64,000 nt of DNA from Verrucomicrobia bacterium S94 (GTDB taxonomy: Bacteria > Verrucomicrobiota > Kiritimatiellia > Kiritimatiellales > Pontiellaceae): the NCBI GenBank assembly GCA_004299845.1, contig CP036201.1, positions 2,294,001-2,358,000 on the forward strand, given 5' to 3'. The notes beneath the pieces were generated by a model. The model was not told the DNA's origin. It saw only the letters and a program-made list of their open reading frames with translations, and searched no databases. This document shows, one piece after another, positions 1-9,982 of the stretch; the first letter of the stretch is position 1; each line of letters begins with the position of its first letter. The position numbers and the translations under genes were made by a program.

Positions 1-874
1 CCGAAAGACAACGTGCAAAAACCGCTTCGCCGATCAGCGTCAGCGGCTGACCGAAGTCCAGCGCCGAAACCGCTGTCCATTTTCCGGTCCCTTTCTGCCC
101 GGCGGTATCGAGAATCGAGTCGATCACCGCTTCGCCTTCTTCGGTTTTATAGCCGAGAATATCGCGGGTGATTTCAATCAGATACGAATCCAGCTCACTC
201 TCATTCCACGCTTTAAAGACATCGTGCATCTCTTCGTTACTGAGGCCGAGTCCCTCTTTCATCATCTGGTAGGTTTCGCAGATCATCTGCATGTCGCCGT
301 ATTCGATCCCGTTGTGCACCATCTTAACAAAATGGCCGGCACCGTCGGAGCCCACCCATTCGCAGCAGGGTTCTCCGGTCTCCGTATGGGCGGAAATTTT
401 CTGAAAAATCGGTTTAACCGATGCCCACGCCGCTTCGGAACCACCGGGCATAATGGACGGGCCGAGCAGTGCCCCTTCTTCCCCGCCGGAAACCCCGGTG
501 CCGATGTAGAGCAGCCCTTTGCTTTCCACATATTCCGTCCGGCGGATCGTATCCGGATAATGGCTGTTTCCGCCATCGATGATAATATCGCCTTCTTCAA
601 GATGCGGCAGAACCTGCTCAATCAGCGCATCCACCGCCGCACCGGCTTTCACCAGCATCATCACTTTACGCGGACGCTCCAGACTGGCACAGAACTCTTC
701 GATGCTCTTGCATCCGATAAAGTTTTTTCCGGCTCCGCGACCTTCAATAAATTTATCCACTTTTTCCACCGTGCGGTTGAAAACCGCCACGGTGAACCCC
801 TTGCTCTCCATGTTGAGAACAAGATTCTCGCCCATCACTGCCAGGCCGATCAGGCCGATATCTGCTTTTGCCAT
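1..874 (-). CDS. gnd: 6-phosphogluconate dehydrogenase (3' end outside the window)
   Basis: Oxidatively decarboxylates 6-phosphogluconate to ribulose 5-phosphate with NAD(P)+ in the cytosolic pentose phosphate pathway. The minus-strand reading frame starts at 874 behind GGAGAGACATAAA and stays open to the window edge, giving about 291 residues. It opens with a Rossmann motif (GLIGLAVMGENL), then shows the family motif VSGGEEGALLGPS and the substrate-site stretch KMVHNGIEYGDMQ. Family members are usually 470-490 residues, so roughly the last third is missing here only because the window ends. It lies 22 bp behind the sugar kinase gene on the same strand, so the two probably form one operon for uronate/gluconate use. 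Identification is firm. Confidence 0.95.
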   Translation of the reverse strand, partial: MAKADIGLIGLAVMGENLVLNMESKGFTVAVFNRTVEKVDKFIEGRGAGKNFIGCKSIEEFCASLERPRKVMMLVKAGAAVDALIEQVLPHLEEGDIIIDGGNSHYPDTIRRTEYVESKGLLYIGTGVSGGEEGALLGPSIMPGGSEAAWASVKPIFQKISAHTETGEPCCEWVGSDGAGHFVKMVHNGIEYGDMQMICETYQMMKEGLGLSNEEMHDVFKAWNESELDSYLIEITRDILGYKTEEGEAVIDSILDTAGQKGTGKWTAVSALDFGQPLTLIGEAVFARCLS

Positions 875-896
875 TTTATGTCTCTCCATTTTAAAA

Positions 897-1970
897 TTAA
901 CGTTTAACCCGGGCATTGCCCTCCCAGATGCTCCAGAGCTGATCTTCATCAGCCGGTTGCGCGTAATCGGTGAGCATAGTAGCGGCGAGTGCGCCGCTTG
1001 CCCAACCGAACCGCGCACATTTTTTCACATCCCAGCCTTTCAGAATACCATAGAGCAGCCCGCCCACAAAACCGTCGCCGCCGCCGATCCGGTCCAGCAC
1101 ACCGATCTCCCGCGGCCGGATGATTTCCCAGTCGCTGGAATCCGTAACCAGCGCCCCCCACATATGGGCGTTGGCCGAAAGCACTTCACGCAGGGTCGTG
1201 GCAAAATACTTCGCATTCGGATAGGCCTGTTGCACGCGGCCGATCATCTCCTTAAACCCGTCGATCTTGGAATCCAGTCCCGCGCCGCCCGCTTCCGGAC
1301 CCTCAATACCCAGACACAGCTGAAAATCCTCTTCGTTACCGATCAGAATATCGCTGGCATCGGCAATTTCGTGAAAGGCGCTGCGCAGCTCCTCTTCACG
1401 CCCTTTCCAGAAGCTGGCCCGGTAATTGAGATCAAACGAAATTCTTGATCCGTGCGCTTTGGCCGCACGCGCCACATCCAGACAGAACCGACTGGTCTTG
1501 GGCGACAGCGCGGCAATCAGACCGGAAAGGTGAACAATCTCCACGCCTTCTTGCCCGAATATCCGGTCGAGATCAAAATCAGCAGCACTCAGCTCCCGGC
1601 CGACTTCGCCGGCGCGGTCGTTCTGCACACGAGGCCCGCGCGATCCCCACCCGCTGTCGGCCATATTGATCTGATGACGGAATCCCCACGGATTGTCCTG
1701 CTCAAATTCAGGCCCCTCAAAATCCATCCGCCGGCTTTTCAGATTATCCTTAATGAAATGCGCCACCGGACTCCCCTTTACGAAAGCCGTCAGCACCTTT
1801 ACCGGCAGACCGAGATAGGACGAAATGCTGGCCACATTGCTCTCCGCACTGGTCGCCTGCATCTTAAAGGTATCGCTGCAATGGAACGGCTGCGAATCCA
1901 CCGGCGTGAGCCGGATTCCCATACTGGTAGGCACCAAAAGGGCATATTTTTTAAATCCGTTCTCGGTCAT
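897..1970 (-). CDS. kdgK: PfkB-family sugar kinase, probably 2-keto-3-deoxygluconate kinase
   Basis: A 357-residue ribokinase-fold kinase that probably phosphorylates 2-keto-3-deoxygluconate, the product of mannonate dehydratase, to KDPG. The fold is seen in the mid-protein FDLNYRASFW and NEEDF stretches and in the C-terminal catalytic motif GGGDGFVGGLLYG, a variant of the usual GAGDAF with glycine in place of the first alanine and after the catalytic aspartate. The substrate is inferred from the neighbours: gnd is directly downstream and uxuA is divergently transcribed on the other side, which together make a uronate catabolic locus. Other PfkB sugar kinases remain possible. Confidence 0.8.
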   Translation of the reverse strand: MTENGFKKYALLVPTSMGIRLTPVDSQPFHCSDTFKMQATSAESNVASISSYLGLPVKVLTAFVKGSPVAHFIKDNLKSRRMDFEGPEFEQDNPWGFRHQINMADSGWGSRGPRVQNDRAGEVGRELSAADFDLDRIFGQEGVEIVHLSGLIAALSPKTSRFCLDVARAAKAHGSRISFDLNYRASFWKGREEELRSAFHEIADASDILIGNEEDFQLCLGIEGPEAGGAGLDSKIDGFKEMIGRVQQAYPNAKYFATTLREVLSANAHMWGALVTDSSDWEIIRPREIGVLDRIGGGDGFVGGLLYGILKGWDVKKCARFGWASGALAATMLTDYAQPADEDQLWSIWEGNARVKR

Positions 1971-2267
1971 TTTTTATCCTCCATCGGTTATTTCACAATC
2001 AACAGGTTATTAACAGCCTTTCCAGAACCCGGAAAAGTGCCGGCCCGCCCAAGACCCTTAAATGCACCTCAATGGTTTGAGAAAATGCTTTTACGTATGT
2101 TTTTACAAGAAAAAATATTGCATTTTAACGGTGATCTCCCGATATTCCCGCGAACTTACCAACGGCCCTAATCCGGCACGGAACTACTTATTTAATACCC
2201 CTCCGATACAGGGGTTTCCGGGGAAATACGACATAATTGACTACAAGTTATTCACAAGGGGAAAACC
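1971..2267. promoter_or_regulatory. Divergent intergenic region between kdgK and uxuA
   Basis: About 300 bp between two divergently transcribed uronate-catabolism genes, so it should hold both promoters. It is AT-richer than its surroundings and contains several TTATT(T/A/C)-type tracts and one TTATTCACA near 2247. I see no convincing operator palindrome. The uxuA side ends in a GGGG ribosome-binding stretch just before the ATG. Confidence 0.4.
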
Positions 2268-3743
2268 ATGAGCGAAATCTATAACCAGAACTGGAACCGC
2301 GAGCGTGTCCGCGCCGGCATGCGCTGGTTCGGACCGGATGATGCCGTAACCATCCGCAACATCCAGCAGACGCCCGGCGTCACGAATATCATCACCGCAC
2401 TGCACCACATTCCGGCCGGCGAAATATGGACGGAAAAGGAGATCGCCCGACGCAAAATTGAGGTGGAATTCCAGCCCATGGAAAACGAGCCGGACCTGGA
2501 GGGCATGCCGCTCTACCAATGGTACCAGACCAACGGAAAACGCACCGGTCTGGTCTGGGATACTGCCGAAAGTCTGGTCTTCACCGAAGACATCAAAAAC
2601 GGCAGCCCGAATCGTGACGAACATATCCGGAAATACAAAATCAGCCTGCAGAATCTCGGGCGATTCGGCGTTCAGAACGTCGTCGGAAATTTTATGCTCG
2701 TGGCCGACTGGACCCGCACCGGGACCGCTCGGCTGGCCGACGGATCCAAAACACTCAAATACATCCATGCCGCATTTGCGGCATTCGATATTTTTCTGCT
2801 CAAACGCCACAATTCTGAACAGGAATATATTGCCGATGGATCATTTTCCGCCGAAGAGGTGAAGGAGGCCCGGAAATATTTTGAGACCTATCTGGCCGAT
2901 TCTCCGGAACGCCGGAAAGAACTGATCGATATGATTACCGCCGGGCTGCCCGGTGCTCAGGAGGGATTCACGCTCGATGACTTCCGCGCGGCAGTGGCAA
3001 AATATGAAGGGATGTCGCTGGATACACTGCGGCAGCATATCGCTCATTTTCTCGATGCCGTCGTTCCTGTGGCTTCCGCCGCCGGGGTCCGGCTCTGCTG
3101 TCACGCAGACGACCCGGCTTTTTCGCCGTTTCTCGGAACTCCGCGCGCAGTGGGCGGAGTGGAGGGGTATAAGTTTCTGCTGGATCACGGCTGCGGCGTA
3201 AACCTCTGCATCGGCTCGCTGATGGCCAATGAAACCAACCGCGACATCACCACCGTCATTCGCGAAATCGCTGAATACGGACAGATGAAAGGCCTGAGCA
3301 TCGACGAAATCTTTCCGCATATTCACCTCCGCCCCATCGAAACCGATGGAAAAAACTTCCGGGAAGGCCATCATGCCGAACACCGCGAGGAACTCGCCAA
3401 AGTAGTACATACCTTCGTCGATCTCGGCTGGCAGGGCGTTTTCCGGCCCGACCATGCCCCGCAACCCGATCACGGTTTCGGCCGCACCGGCTACGACGCC
3501 ATCGGCCGCGGCTACGGAGCACAATTGCTGCTGGGTCTGTTTGAAATGGCGGAAATTATCAAAACCACCCGCTTCCGTGCTGTGGAAGCCGCCATTCAGG
3601 CCAGCGGTGGTAATATGGCAAAAAAGGAAGAGGCTTTTGCAGCCGCACGGAAAGCCGAAGCCGACAAAATCAGCCGCAAAATCGCCTTTATCAAAGTTCC
3701 CTTTGTCTACGGCGAACAGGGGGTCATGGCCAAACTGGATTGA
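2268..3743 (+). CDS. uxuA: Mannonate dehydratase
   Basis: Dehydrates D-mannonate to 2-keto-3-deoxygluconate in the hexuronate pathway. The 491-residue product starts with the family pattern MRWFGPDDAVTI and TALHHIPAGEIW, carries VADWTRT and the metal-binding region CCHADDPAFSPFLGTPRA, and ends with the FRPDHA and GYDAIGRGYG stretches. It is about 90 residues longer than the roughly 395-residue enterobacterial enzyme. Part of the extra length is an insertion near residues 65-95 (around LYQWYQTNGKRTG), which is typical of longer variants. The start is preceded by a GGGG ribosome-binding site. The kinase for its product lies divergently upstream. Confidence 0.93.
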   Translation: MSEIYNQNWNRERVRAGMRWFGPDDAVTIRNIQQTPGVTNIITALHHIPAGEIWTEKEIARRKIEVEFQPMENEPDLEGMPLYQWYQTNGKRTGLVWDTAESLVFTEDIKNGSPNRDEHIRKYKISLQNLGRFGVQNVVGNFMLVADWTRTGTARLADGSKTLKYIHAAFAAFDIFLLKRHNSEQEYIADGSFSAEEVKEARKYFETYLADSPERRKELIDMITAGLPGAQEGFTLDDFRAAVAKYEGMSLDTLRQHIAHFLDAVVPVASAAGVRLCCHADDPAFSPFLGTPRAVGGVEGYKFLLDHGCGVNLCIGSLMANETNRDITTVIREIAEYGQMKGLSIDEIFPHIHLRPIETDGKNFREGHHAEHREELAKVVHTFVDLGWQGVFRPDHAPQPDHGFGRTGYDAIGRGYGAQLLLGLFEMAEIIKTTRFRAVEAAIQASGGNMAKKEEAFAAARKAEADKISRKIAFIKVPFVYGEQGVMAKLD

Positions 3744-3825
3744 TTCATTCAGCGGTCGTCCCGCCGGAACTTCGTCCCTTGCAGCTGCCCCTCTTTTCAG
3801 GAACGGCTCTGACGGGATATTCATT

Positions 3826-3856
3826 CCGGTCCGTCAGCCTTCGCCGGCCGGACCGG
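3826..3856. terminator. Inverted repeat between convergent uxuA and response-regulator genes
   Basis: CCGGTCC (3826) and GGACCGG (3850) can form a 7-bp GC-rich stem in the 140-bp gap between two convergent genes. There is no clear T-run on either side, so it is only a candidate bidirectional transcription stop. Confidence 0.35.
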
Positions 3857-3884
3857 GATGCAGCATACCGGAAGGGAAAACGGA

Positions 3885-4256
3885 CTATCCATTTCCCAGG
3901 GCTTTTTCTACGGCTCCAAGCAGATCATCCAGCTCAACCGGTTTATAAAGCACATCGCACGCCCCGAACTTTTTCGCCATCGGCAGAAAATCCATCGGCA
4001 TCGCATGCATCCCCCCGGAAATCGCAATCACCGGAATATCCGCCTCCTTACCCCGAATCGCCATAACCACCTCAAGACCATCGGTTTCCGGCATCATGAT
4101 ATCGGTAATCACGAGATCAACCGGAGACTCTTCAACCAGTCGCAATCCCTGCCGGCCGTCGGCCGCCACAATCACATCATACCCTTTACCGCACAGAAAA
4201 CGCTTAAAGACACTGCGGATCGTTTCATCATCGTCAATTATCAATATACGAGCCAT
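3885..4256 (-). CDS. Single-domain response regulator (CheY-like receiver)
   Basis: About 123 residues made only of a receiver domain: acidic pocket IIDDDETI near the N-terminus, phosphoacceptor aspartate in DLVITDIMMPETDG, conserved Ser in IAISGG and Lys in YKPVELDDLL. No DNA-binding output domain follows, so it should act by protein contact, or as a phosphate shuttle or sink. It lies about 45 bp behind the large hybrid sensor kinase on the same strand, which is its likely partner. The second Met (4256) is chosen over the one at 4262 because GGGGAG lies at the right distance. Confidence 0.9.
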   Translation of the reverse strand: MARILIIDDDETIRSVFKRFLCGKGYDVIVAADGRQGLRLVEESPVDLVITDIMMPETDGLEVVMAIRGKEADIPVIAISGGMHAMPMDFLPMAKKFGACDVLYKPVELDDLLGAVEKALGNG

Positions 4257-4301
4257 AACCACTCCCCTTCATGTGGAAACCGGATTTGACTAAACAGCGG
4301 C

Positions 4302-7300
4302 TTATTCATCAAGCATTTCCCGCACGGTTTGCAACAACAGCATACTGCCCACCGGTTTTTCCAGATACCGGAAACGGTTTTTCTTGACCATTTCATGCAT
4401 TGCGGAATCGTGGGAATAACCACTGCAGATCAGTACGGCCAGCGCCTCATCCGACTTCCGCAACTCCTGCGCAAGCTCCAGCCCCACCCCGTCCGGAAGC
4501 ACCATATCAGCCATCAGAAGGTCGAAATGCGATTCAACCATCGCCTCTTTCGCCGAAGTCACATCGGCCGCCGGATGTACATCATACCCGGCATCTCTCA
4601 GCATCCGACACGAAAGGTCCCGCACAACGGCATCGTCTTCAAGCACCAGAATCCGCTCGCCATGCCCCTCCAGCGAACGCTCATCCGGCAAACGGCGCTC
4701 ATGACGGGACAGATCGTCCGCCTCAGCACAAACCGGAAGATAAACGCTGAATACCGCCCCTTCTCCCACAATGCTGTCCACCTCAATCCTCCCGCCATGC
4801 TGCTGAACAATCCCATAAACCACGGAAAGCCCCAGCCCGGTTCCCTCCCCAACCTGCTTGGTGGTAAAAAAAGGTTCGAACAGATGCTGCCGCACCTCTT
4901 CGCGAATGCCGTGCCCGCTGTCCGAAACCTCAAGACAGACATACCCCTCCTGATGACCGGACGCCGCCTCTCCGGCATCCGGCAAAACATTATATGTACG
5001 AACCTGCAGACGACCACCCTCGGGCATCGCGTCGCGCGCATTGATAAACAGATTCAGAAGAATCTGCTCAATCTGGCTCTGATCGGCGCGCACCGTTTTC
5101 ACCCCCTCCTCAAGATCGAAAACAAATTCAATATGTTCACCGATCAGCCGCCGCATCATCTTTTCATTCTGAAGCACAATCCCGTTCAGATTCTGAATCG
5201 TGTACTCCACGTTATGCTTCCGGCTCAGCGTCAGCAATTGACGGGTAAGCTCTCCGGCCCGGCGGGCCGCCGCCCGGATCTCCGCCACATCGTCATACTG
5301 CGCCGATCCCTCTTCCAACTCGCTCATCAATATGCCGCTGAAGCCCAGAATCGACTGCAGAATATTATTAAAATCGTGCGCAACCCCGCCGGCAAGCCGG
5401 CCCACCGCATCCATCTTCTGCGCCTGTCGAACATGCTGCTCCAGCTCCACCTGATCGCTCACATCACGGATCGAAACCACATAATGTTCAATTTTCCCTT
5501 CCGGATTCTTCACCGGAGAGATCGCCGACTCCGCAGTATACAGCGAACCATCCTTATGCCGGTTTACAATCCGTCCGTTCCACGGACTGCCCGACTCAAT
5601 CGTTTTCCAGATATTGGAATAAAACATATCATCGTGCTTCCCGCTCTTGATGATCGCCAGGTTCTTGCCGATCGCTTCATTCCGCGCAAATCCCGTCACC
5701 GCCTCAAACGCCGGATTCACATACTGAATAAAGCCCTTCAGATCCATAATCACAATGGCTTCAGCCGACTGATTAATCGCCGTGGTCAGACGCGCCCGCT
5801 CCTCTTCCAGCAGCTTGCGCCTCGTGATATCCTGATAGGCCCCCAGCACCCCGATCACCTGCCCGTCCACATCCCGGATCGGCACCTTGCTCGTACTCAC
5901 CCAATATTGCGTCCCATCCGGACGGGTCTGCGATTCTTCATAATTAATCCGCTCAAGCTCAAGCTCCATCACCTCGCGGTCATCCTGCTGATACCTCTCC
6001 GCATCCGTCTCAGCCCAGCCCATCTCAAAATCGGATTTTCCCACCAGATCATCCGGACTCGCAAATCCCGCATCGGAGGCAAAGGCACTGTTACAGCCCA
6101 TATAAATACAATTCCGGTCCTTCCAGAAAACACGCGCAGGAATCGTGTCTATAATACGCCGCTGAAACAGCCGCGACTCCTCCAGCTCCCGCTCCGCCCG
6201 GATACGTTCCGTGGCATCACGCGCAATACCATGAATCTCCTTAAGCCGCCCCGCCTCATCCCGGATCACCGTTGTAACGATTTCCAGAACAATGTTCGAC
6301 CCATTGCGATGCGCCATCTCAAAATAGAAACTTCCCGGCTCCCCACAGCCCTCAAACCGCCGCTGCAACCGCCCGGCCATCTCCTCCCGGCATTCCGGCG
6401 CCGCCAGATCCATAATATTCTTCCCGATCAGCTCATCAACCGGGAACCCGGTCACCTCCTCTGCCGCCGTGTTGAGATAGGTATAATTCCCCTCCGCATC
6501 TGTTGTGAAAATAATGTCATTCGTATTGTCAAAAATATGCTGCAGCTGCCGCTGCGCCTTCCGCACCGCCTCCTCCGCAATACGGCGTGCCGACACATCC
6601 GTGATCACCACCCCCAGATACCCCGGCTTCGGCACAAAAATCCATACCGAAAGATATCGCTCAATCGCCGCCAGCCGATTCTCATACGAGGACGCCCGGC
6701 CCGTCATCGCCACCTTCGCCAACACATCAATCCAATACGTTTCAACAGGATGAAAAGCCTCTTTCAGCGACCGGCCGATCAATGCCAGCCGGTCCCGGCC
6801 CGCCATTCTGCTCGCAGATTCATTCAGCTGAGAAAAGCGGAAATCCTTCGGCGTACCGCCCGACGAATAGATCACCTCAAAAAGCACAAACCCCGTCGTC
6901 ATGTTCTCAAACAGGTTCCGGTAATCCTGCTCACTCGCCGTCAGCGCCGCCACCATCTGCCGATAGGGCGTCACATCCCAGTTCATGCCCACCACTCGCC
7001 TCGGTTTTCCCTCTTTGTCATATTCAACCTGCGCCAGCCCCCGCACATGCTTCACCTGCAGCCGCTCCGTTACCACCCGGAACTCCGCTTCAAACGTCGC
7101 ATGCTCCTGCACCGCATAGTTGAACTCTTCCCGCGTCTTCTCCAGATCATCCGGATGCACCGAACGCTCCCACGAATGAAACTTTCCGTCAAATCCCGAA
7201 CGATCCACCCCGAAAATCTCAAACATCTGGTCATCCCAGATCAGATTATCCGTCTCGAACTCATATTCCCAGATCCCCACCTTTCCCGCCTGCGTAGCCA

Positions 7301-8582
7301 GCCGCAGCCGCTCATTCGTACGCTTCAGAGCAAGCTCCGCCTCCTTCCGCTCCGTAATATCCCGACCGACGCCGATAATCGCCCGCACCTGACCGCGCTC
7401 ATCCAGAATCGCCGTATCCTGCCACGACAGCCAACGCCACCCCAGCCGCGTCATCGCCCGCTGCTCCATATAAGCCTGATACGGCGGATCAAAAATCTTA
7501 CGGAACGCCTCTTCCGTATGCCGCCGGTCCTCCTCATGCACCAACGGCATAAACTTCCTGCCCAGCAACTCCGCCTCAGATGCTCCGAACAACTCACAAT
7601 ACGACGGACTCACATAAAGCAGCGCCCCATCCACATCCACCTTAACCACCAGATCCGACTGATTCTCCACCAGCATCCGGTAACGCGCCTCACTCGCCAC
7701 CAACCGCTCCGTCCGCCGCTTCACCTCACGCCGCAGCCACCAGCTCAACACCAGAAAAAGCAACGCCGAAACCACCATTCCCCAGAATAGCCCCCTCACC
7801 CAGAACGGCACCTCCAGGCGCCACGGACGCTCCGCACCAAACCAATAATCAAAACGCCAGAAATAATACGAATTCCTATCCCTCTTCCACCTCGTCAGAA
7901 CAGCATCAATATCCGCCAGCACATCCGCATGAAACCCCTTCTTTACCGCAAAATGAATCGGCGCCGGCGAAAACTGAATGGCCGTACCCACCACATGATT
8001 TCTACGCCCGAAACGCAGCGCGTAATGATTCGGAACCACCCCCGCATCAAGCTTCCCCGCAGACAGCGCCTCAAAAATCTCCCGATGCGAATCATACGCC
8101 TCAAACGTACAATCAATTCCGAAAGCCCGCACCAGCTGCATAAAATTCTTCCCGTGTATCCCCGCCCGCAGCACGCCCACATGAGCCCCACGCAAATCCA
8201 GCACACCCTCAATCCCGGACGCCTCGTTCACACATACCTGACTCCAGACCTCCAGCACCGGCGTCTCACAGAAATCCATCACCTCCGAACGCTCCACCGT
8301 ATATGTCACGCTCATCATCAGATCCAGATCCCCACTCTGCAGCAGCTCAAGTCCCTCCGCCCACGTAACCGGCACAAACTCCGGCACCCACCGCCCGCGT
8401 ATTTTTGAAATCTCCCGAAGCAGATCCGGATTAAACCCCTGCGCCACCCCCTCCTCATCAACAAAGTTCAACGGCTCCATGTCAAACACGCCCACACGCA
8501 CCGTACGCACCTCATCTGCCGCCATCACGGAAAACGCGCACAACAGCAGAACCCCCACCCAGCATTTAAAACAACGAACCAT
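4302..8582 (-). CDS. Hybrid sensor histidine kinase: periplasmic solute-binding sensor, about six PAS domains, kinase core and receiver
   Basis: A 1426-residue membrane kinase. A signal peptide (residues 1-21) leads into a periplasmic SBP_bac_3-like domain (about 28-250; GVFDMEPLNF, GLELLQSGDLDLMMS), then one membrane helix (about 262-285). About six PAS/PAC units follow (starting roughly at 290, 420, 545, 670, 795 and 930), several containing the linker motif VGRDITERK or DVTPYRQ. The HisKA helix has the phospho-acceptor in GGVAHDFNNILQS (about 1070). The ATPase domain has N- and G-boxes (NLFINARDAMPEGG, GEGTGLGLSVVYG), and a C-terminal receiver (about 1305-1425) has its aspartate in LLMADMVLPDG. 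Architecture suggests sensing of an amino-acid-like ligand plus intracellular cues. It is transcribed with the downstream lone receiver. The ligand is unknown. Confidence 0.92.
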   Translation of the reverse strand: MVRCFKCWVGVLLLCAFSVMAADEVRTVRVGVFDMEPLNFVDEEGVAQGFNPDLLREISKIRGRWVPEFVPVTWAEGLELLQSGDLDLMMSVTYTVERSEVMDFCETPVLEVWSQVCVNEASGIEGVLDLRGAHVGVLRAGIHGKNFMQLVRAFGIDCTFEAYDSHREIFEALSAGKLDAGVVPNHYALRFGRRNHVVGTAIQFSPAPIHFAVKKGFHADVLADIDAVLTRWKRDRNSYYFWRFDYWFGAERPWRLEVPFWVRGLFWGMVVSALLFLVLSWWLRREVKRRTERLVASEARYRMLVENQSDLVVKVDVDGALLYVSPSYCELFGASEAELLGRKFMPLVHEEDRRHTEEAFRKIFDPPYQAYMEQRAMTRLGWRWLSWQDTAILDERGQVRAIIGVGRDITERKEAELALKRTNERLRLATQAGKVGIWEYEFETDNLIWDDQMFEIFGVDRSGFDGKFHSWERSVHPDDLEKTREEFNYAVQEHATFEAEFRVVTERLQVKHVRGLAQVEYDKEGKPRRVVGMNWDVTPYRQMVAALTASEQDYRNLFENMTTGFVLFEVIYSSGGTPKDFRFSQLNESASRMAGRDRLALIGRSLKEAFHPVETYWIDVLAKVAMTGRASSYENRLAAIERYLSVWIFVPKPGYLGVVITDVSARRIAEEAVRKAQRQLQHIFDNTNDIIFTTDAEGNYTYLNTAAEEVTGFPVDELIGKNIMDLAAPECREEMAGRLQRRFEGCGEPGSFYFEMAHRNGSNIVLEIVTTVIRDEAGRLKEIHGIARDATERIRAERELEESRLFQRRIIDTIPARVFWKDRNCIYMGCNSAFASDAGFASPDDLVGKSDFEMGWAETDAERYQQDDREVMELELERINYEESQTRPDGTQYWVSTSKVPIRDVDGQVIGVLGAYQDITRRKLLEEERARLTTAINQSAEAIVIMDLKGFIQYVNPAFEAVTGFARNEAIGKNLAIIKSGKHDDMFYSNIWKTIESGSPWNGRIVNRHKDGSLYTAESAISPVKNPEGKIEHYVVSIRDVSDQVELEQHVRQAQKMDAVGRLAGGVAHDFNNILQSILGFSGILMSELEEGSAQYDDVAEIRAAARRAGELTRQLLTLSRKHNVEYTIQNLNGIVLQNEKMMRRLIGEHIEFVFDLEEGVKTVRADQSQIEQILLNLFINARDAMPEGGRLQVRTYNVLPDAGEAASGHQEGYVCLEVSDSGHGIREEVRQHLFEPFFTTKQVGEGTGLGLSVVYGIVQQHGGRIEVDSIVGEGAVFSVYLPVCAEADDLSRHERRLPDERSLEGHGERILVLEDDAVVRDLSCRMLRDAGYDVHPAADVTSAKEAMVESHFDLLMADMVLPDGVGLELAQELRKSDEALAVLICSGYSHDSAMHEMVKKNRFRYLEKPVGSMLLLQTVREMLDE

Positions 8583-8701
8583 CAGCCAACACCCCCGTAT
8601 TCAGAAAATATGAAAAAGAATAGAGAATCGCCCGCCATAAAACAACCCGCACCCCGCCCCAAACACTCGACACCCGCCCGCCATTCCGCTAACCTCCTCC
8701 C

Positions 8702-9982
8702 ATGCTGCCCCAATGGATCATCGAAAAGAAACGCGACGGCTCGGAACTCGACACCCCCGAAATCCGTGAATTCATCGAAGGCTACACCAAAGGCGACATC
8801 CCCGACTACCAGATGGCCGCCCTCGCCATGGCCATCTACTTCAACGGAATGACCCCCCGCGAAACCGCCGACCTCACCCTCGCCATGATGCACTCCGGAA
8901 ACGTCATCAACCCCGCTTCCATCCCCGGAACCAAAGTCGACAAACACTCCACCGGCGGCATCGGCGACAAAATATCCATCCCCCTCGCCCCCCTCGTCGC
9001 CACCTCCGGCGCCACCGTCCCCATGATCTCCGGCCGCGGACTCGGCATCACCGGCGGAACCCTCGACAAACTCGAAGCCATCCCCGGCTACCGCACCGAC
9101 CTCACCCAGACCGAATTTCTCCAAACCCTGAAAACCTGCCGCTGCTCCATGATCGGCCAAACCCCCGAAATCGCACCCGCCGACAAAAAACTCTACGCCC
9201 TGCGCGACGTCACCGCCACCGTTCCCTCCATCCCCCTCATCGTCTCCTCCATCATGTCCAAAAAACTCGCCGAAGGTATCGACGCCCTCGTCCTCGACGT
9301 CAAATGCGGCAACGGCGCCTTCATGAAAAATATCAACGATGCCCGCGCCCTCGCCCAAGCCCTCGTCGACACCGGCAAAGCCATGGGCAAAAAAATCACC
9401 GCCCTCATCACCGACATGAACCAGCCCCTCGGCCGCAACGTCGGCAACGCCCTCGAAATCCGCGAATCCCTCGAAATCCTCAACGGAAAAGGCCCCGAAG
9501 ACACCCGAACCCTCACCCTCACCCTCGCCGAACACATGCTCCGCTTAGCCGGCATCACCGATCCCGGAATACGTCAGAATCTGGAAAACGGCCAGGCAAT
9601 GGCCAGATTCAAACAAATGGTAACCCTCCACGGCGGCGATCTCTCCACAGCACTTCCAACCGCCGGAAAACAGATCGAACTCCCCGCCCCCCGATCCGGC
9701 TATATCTCCAAATGCGACGCCGAAGCCATCGGCCGCGCCGCCCTCCTCCTCGGCGCCGGACGCACCAAAACCACCGACTCCATCGACCCCGCCGTCGGCA
9801 TTTCCAACCTCCGGAAAATCGGCGAACCCATCGAAAAAGGCCAACCCCTCTGTACCATCCACTCCAACAGCCGCGAAAATCCCGAACCGCTTTTTCAACT
9901 CCTGGAAACCGCCTTCGGCATTTCCCCCTCCCCCCGAATCCCCCCACCCCTCATCCTCGAAACCATCACCGCACAAAACTAA
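8702..9982 (+). CDS. deoA: Thymidine / pyrimidine-nucleoside phosphorylase
   Basis: Splits thymidine (and possibly uridine) with phosphate into base and (deoxy)ribose 1-phosphate in nucleoside salvage. The 426-residue protein has the glycosyltransferase family 3 N-terminal helical domain, the phosphate-binding signature KHSTGGIGDK (about residue 80), SGRGLGITGGTLDK, and the C-terminal domain with SGYISKCDAEAIG. Size matches DeoA/Pdp enzymes of 430-440 residues. DeoA (thymidine-specific) and Pdp (broader) cannot be separated by eye. Codon use is extremely C-rich at third positions. It is the last chromosomal gene before the integron. Confidence 0.9.
   Translation: MLPQWIIEKKRDGSELDTPEIREFIEGYTKGDIPDYQMAALAMAIYFNGMTPRETADLTLAMMHSGNVINPASIPGTKVDKHSTGGIGDKISIPLAPLVATSGATVPMISGRGLGITGGTLDKLEAIPGYRTDLTQTEFLQTLKTCRCSMIGQTPEIAPADKKLYALRDVTATVPSIPLIVSSIMSKKLAEGIDALVLDVKCGNGAFMKNINDARALAQALVDTGKAMGKKITALITDMNQPLGRNVGNALEIRESLEILNGKGPEDTRTLTLTLAEHMLRLAGITDPGIRQNLENGQAMARFKQMVTLHGGDLSTALPTAGKQIELPAPRSGYISKCDAEAIGRAALLLGAGRTKTTDSIDPAVGISNLRKIGEPIEKGQPLCTIHSNSRENPEPLFQLLETAFGISPSPRIPPPLILETITAQN

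Noticed and set aside
224-907. 227-codon plus-strand frame at the left edge
   Set aside because: Antisense to gnd, which has clear family motifs throughout.
1971-2267. Replication origin signal (TTATTCACA near 2247)
   Set aside because: Only one exact DnaA-type box and a few degenerate ones, with no dnaA or dnaN gene nearby.
4329-7790. 1153-codon frame antisense to the sensor kinase
   Set aside because: The kinase has full domain content on the other strand. The antisense product is rich in Arg, His and Pro without any motif, as expected from GC-rich third positions in the real gene.
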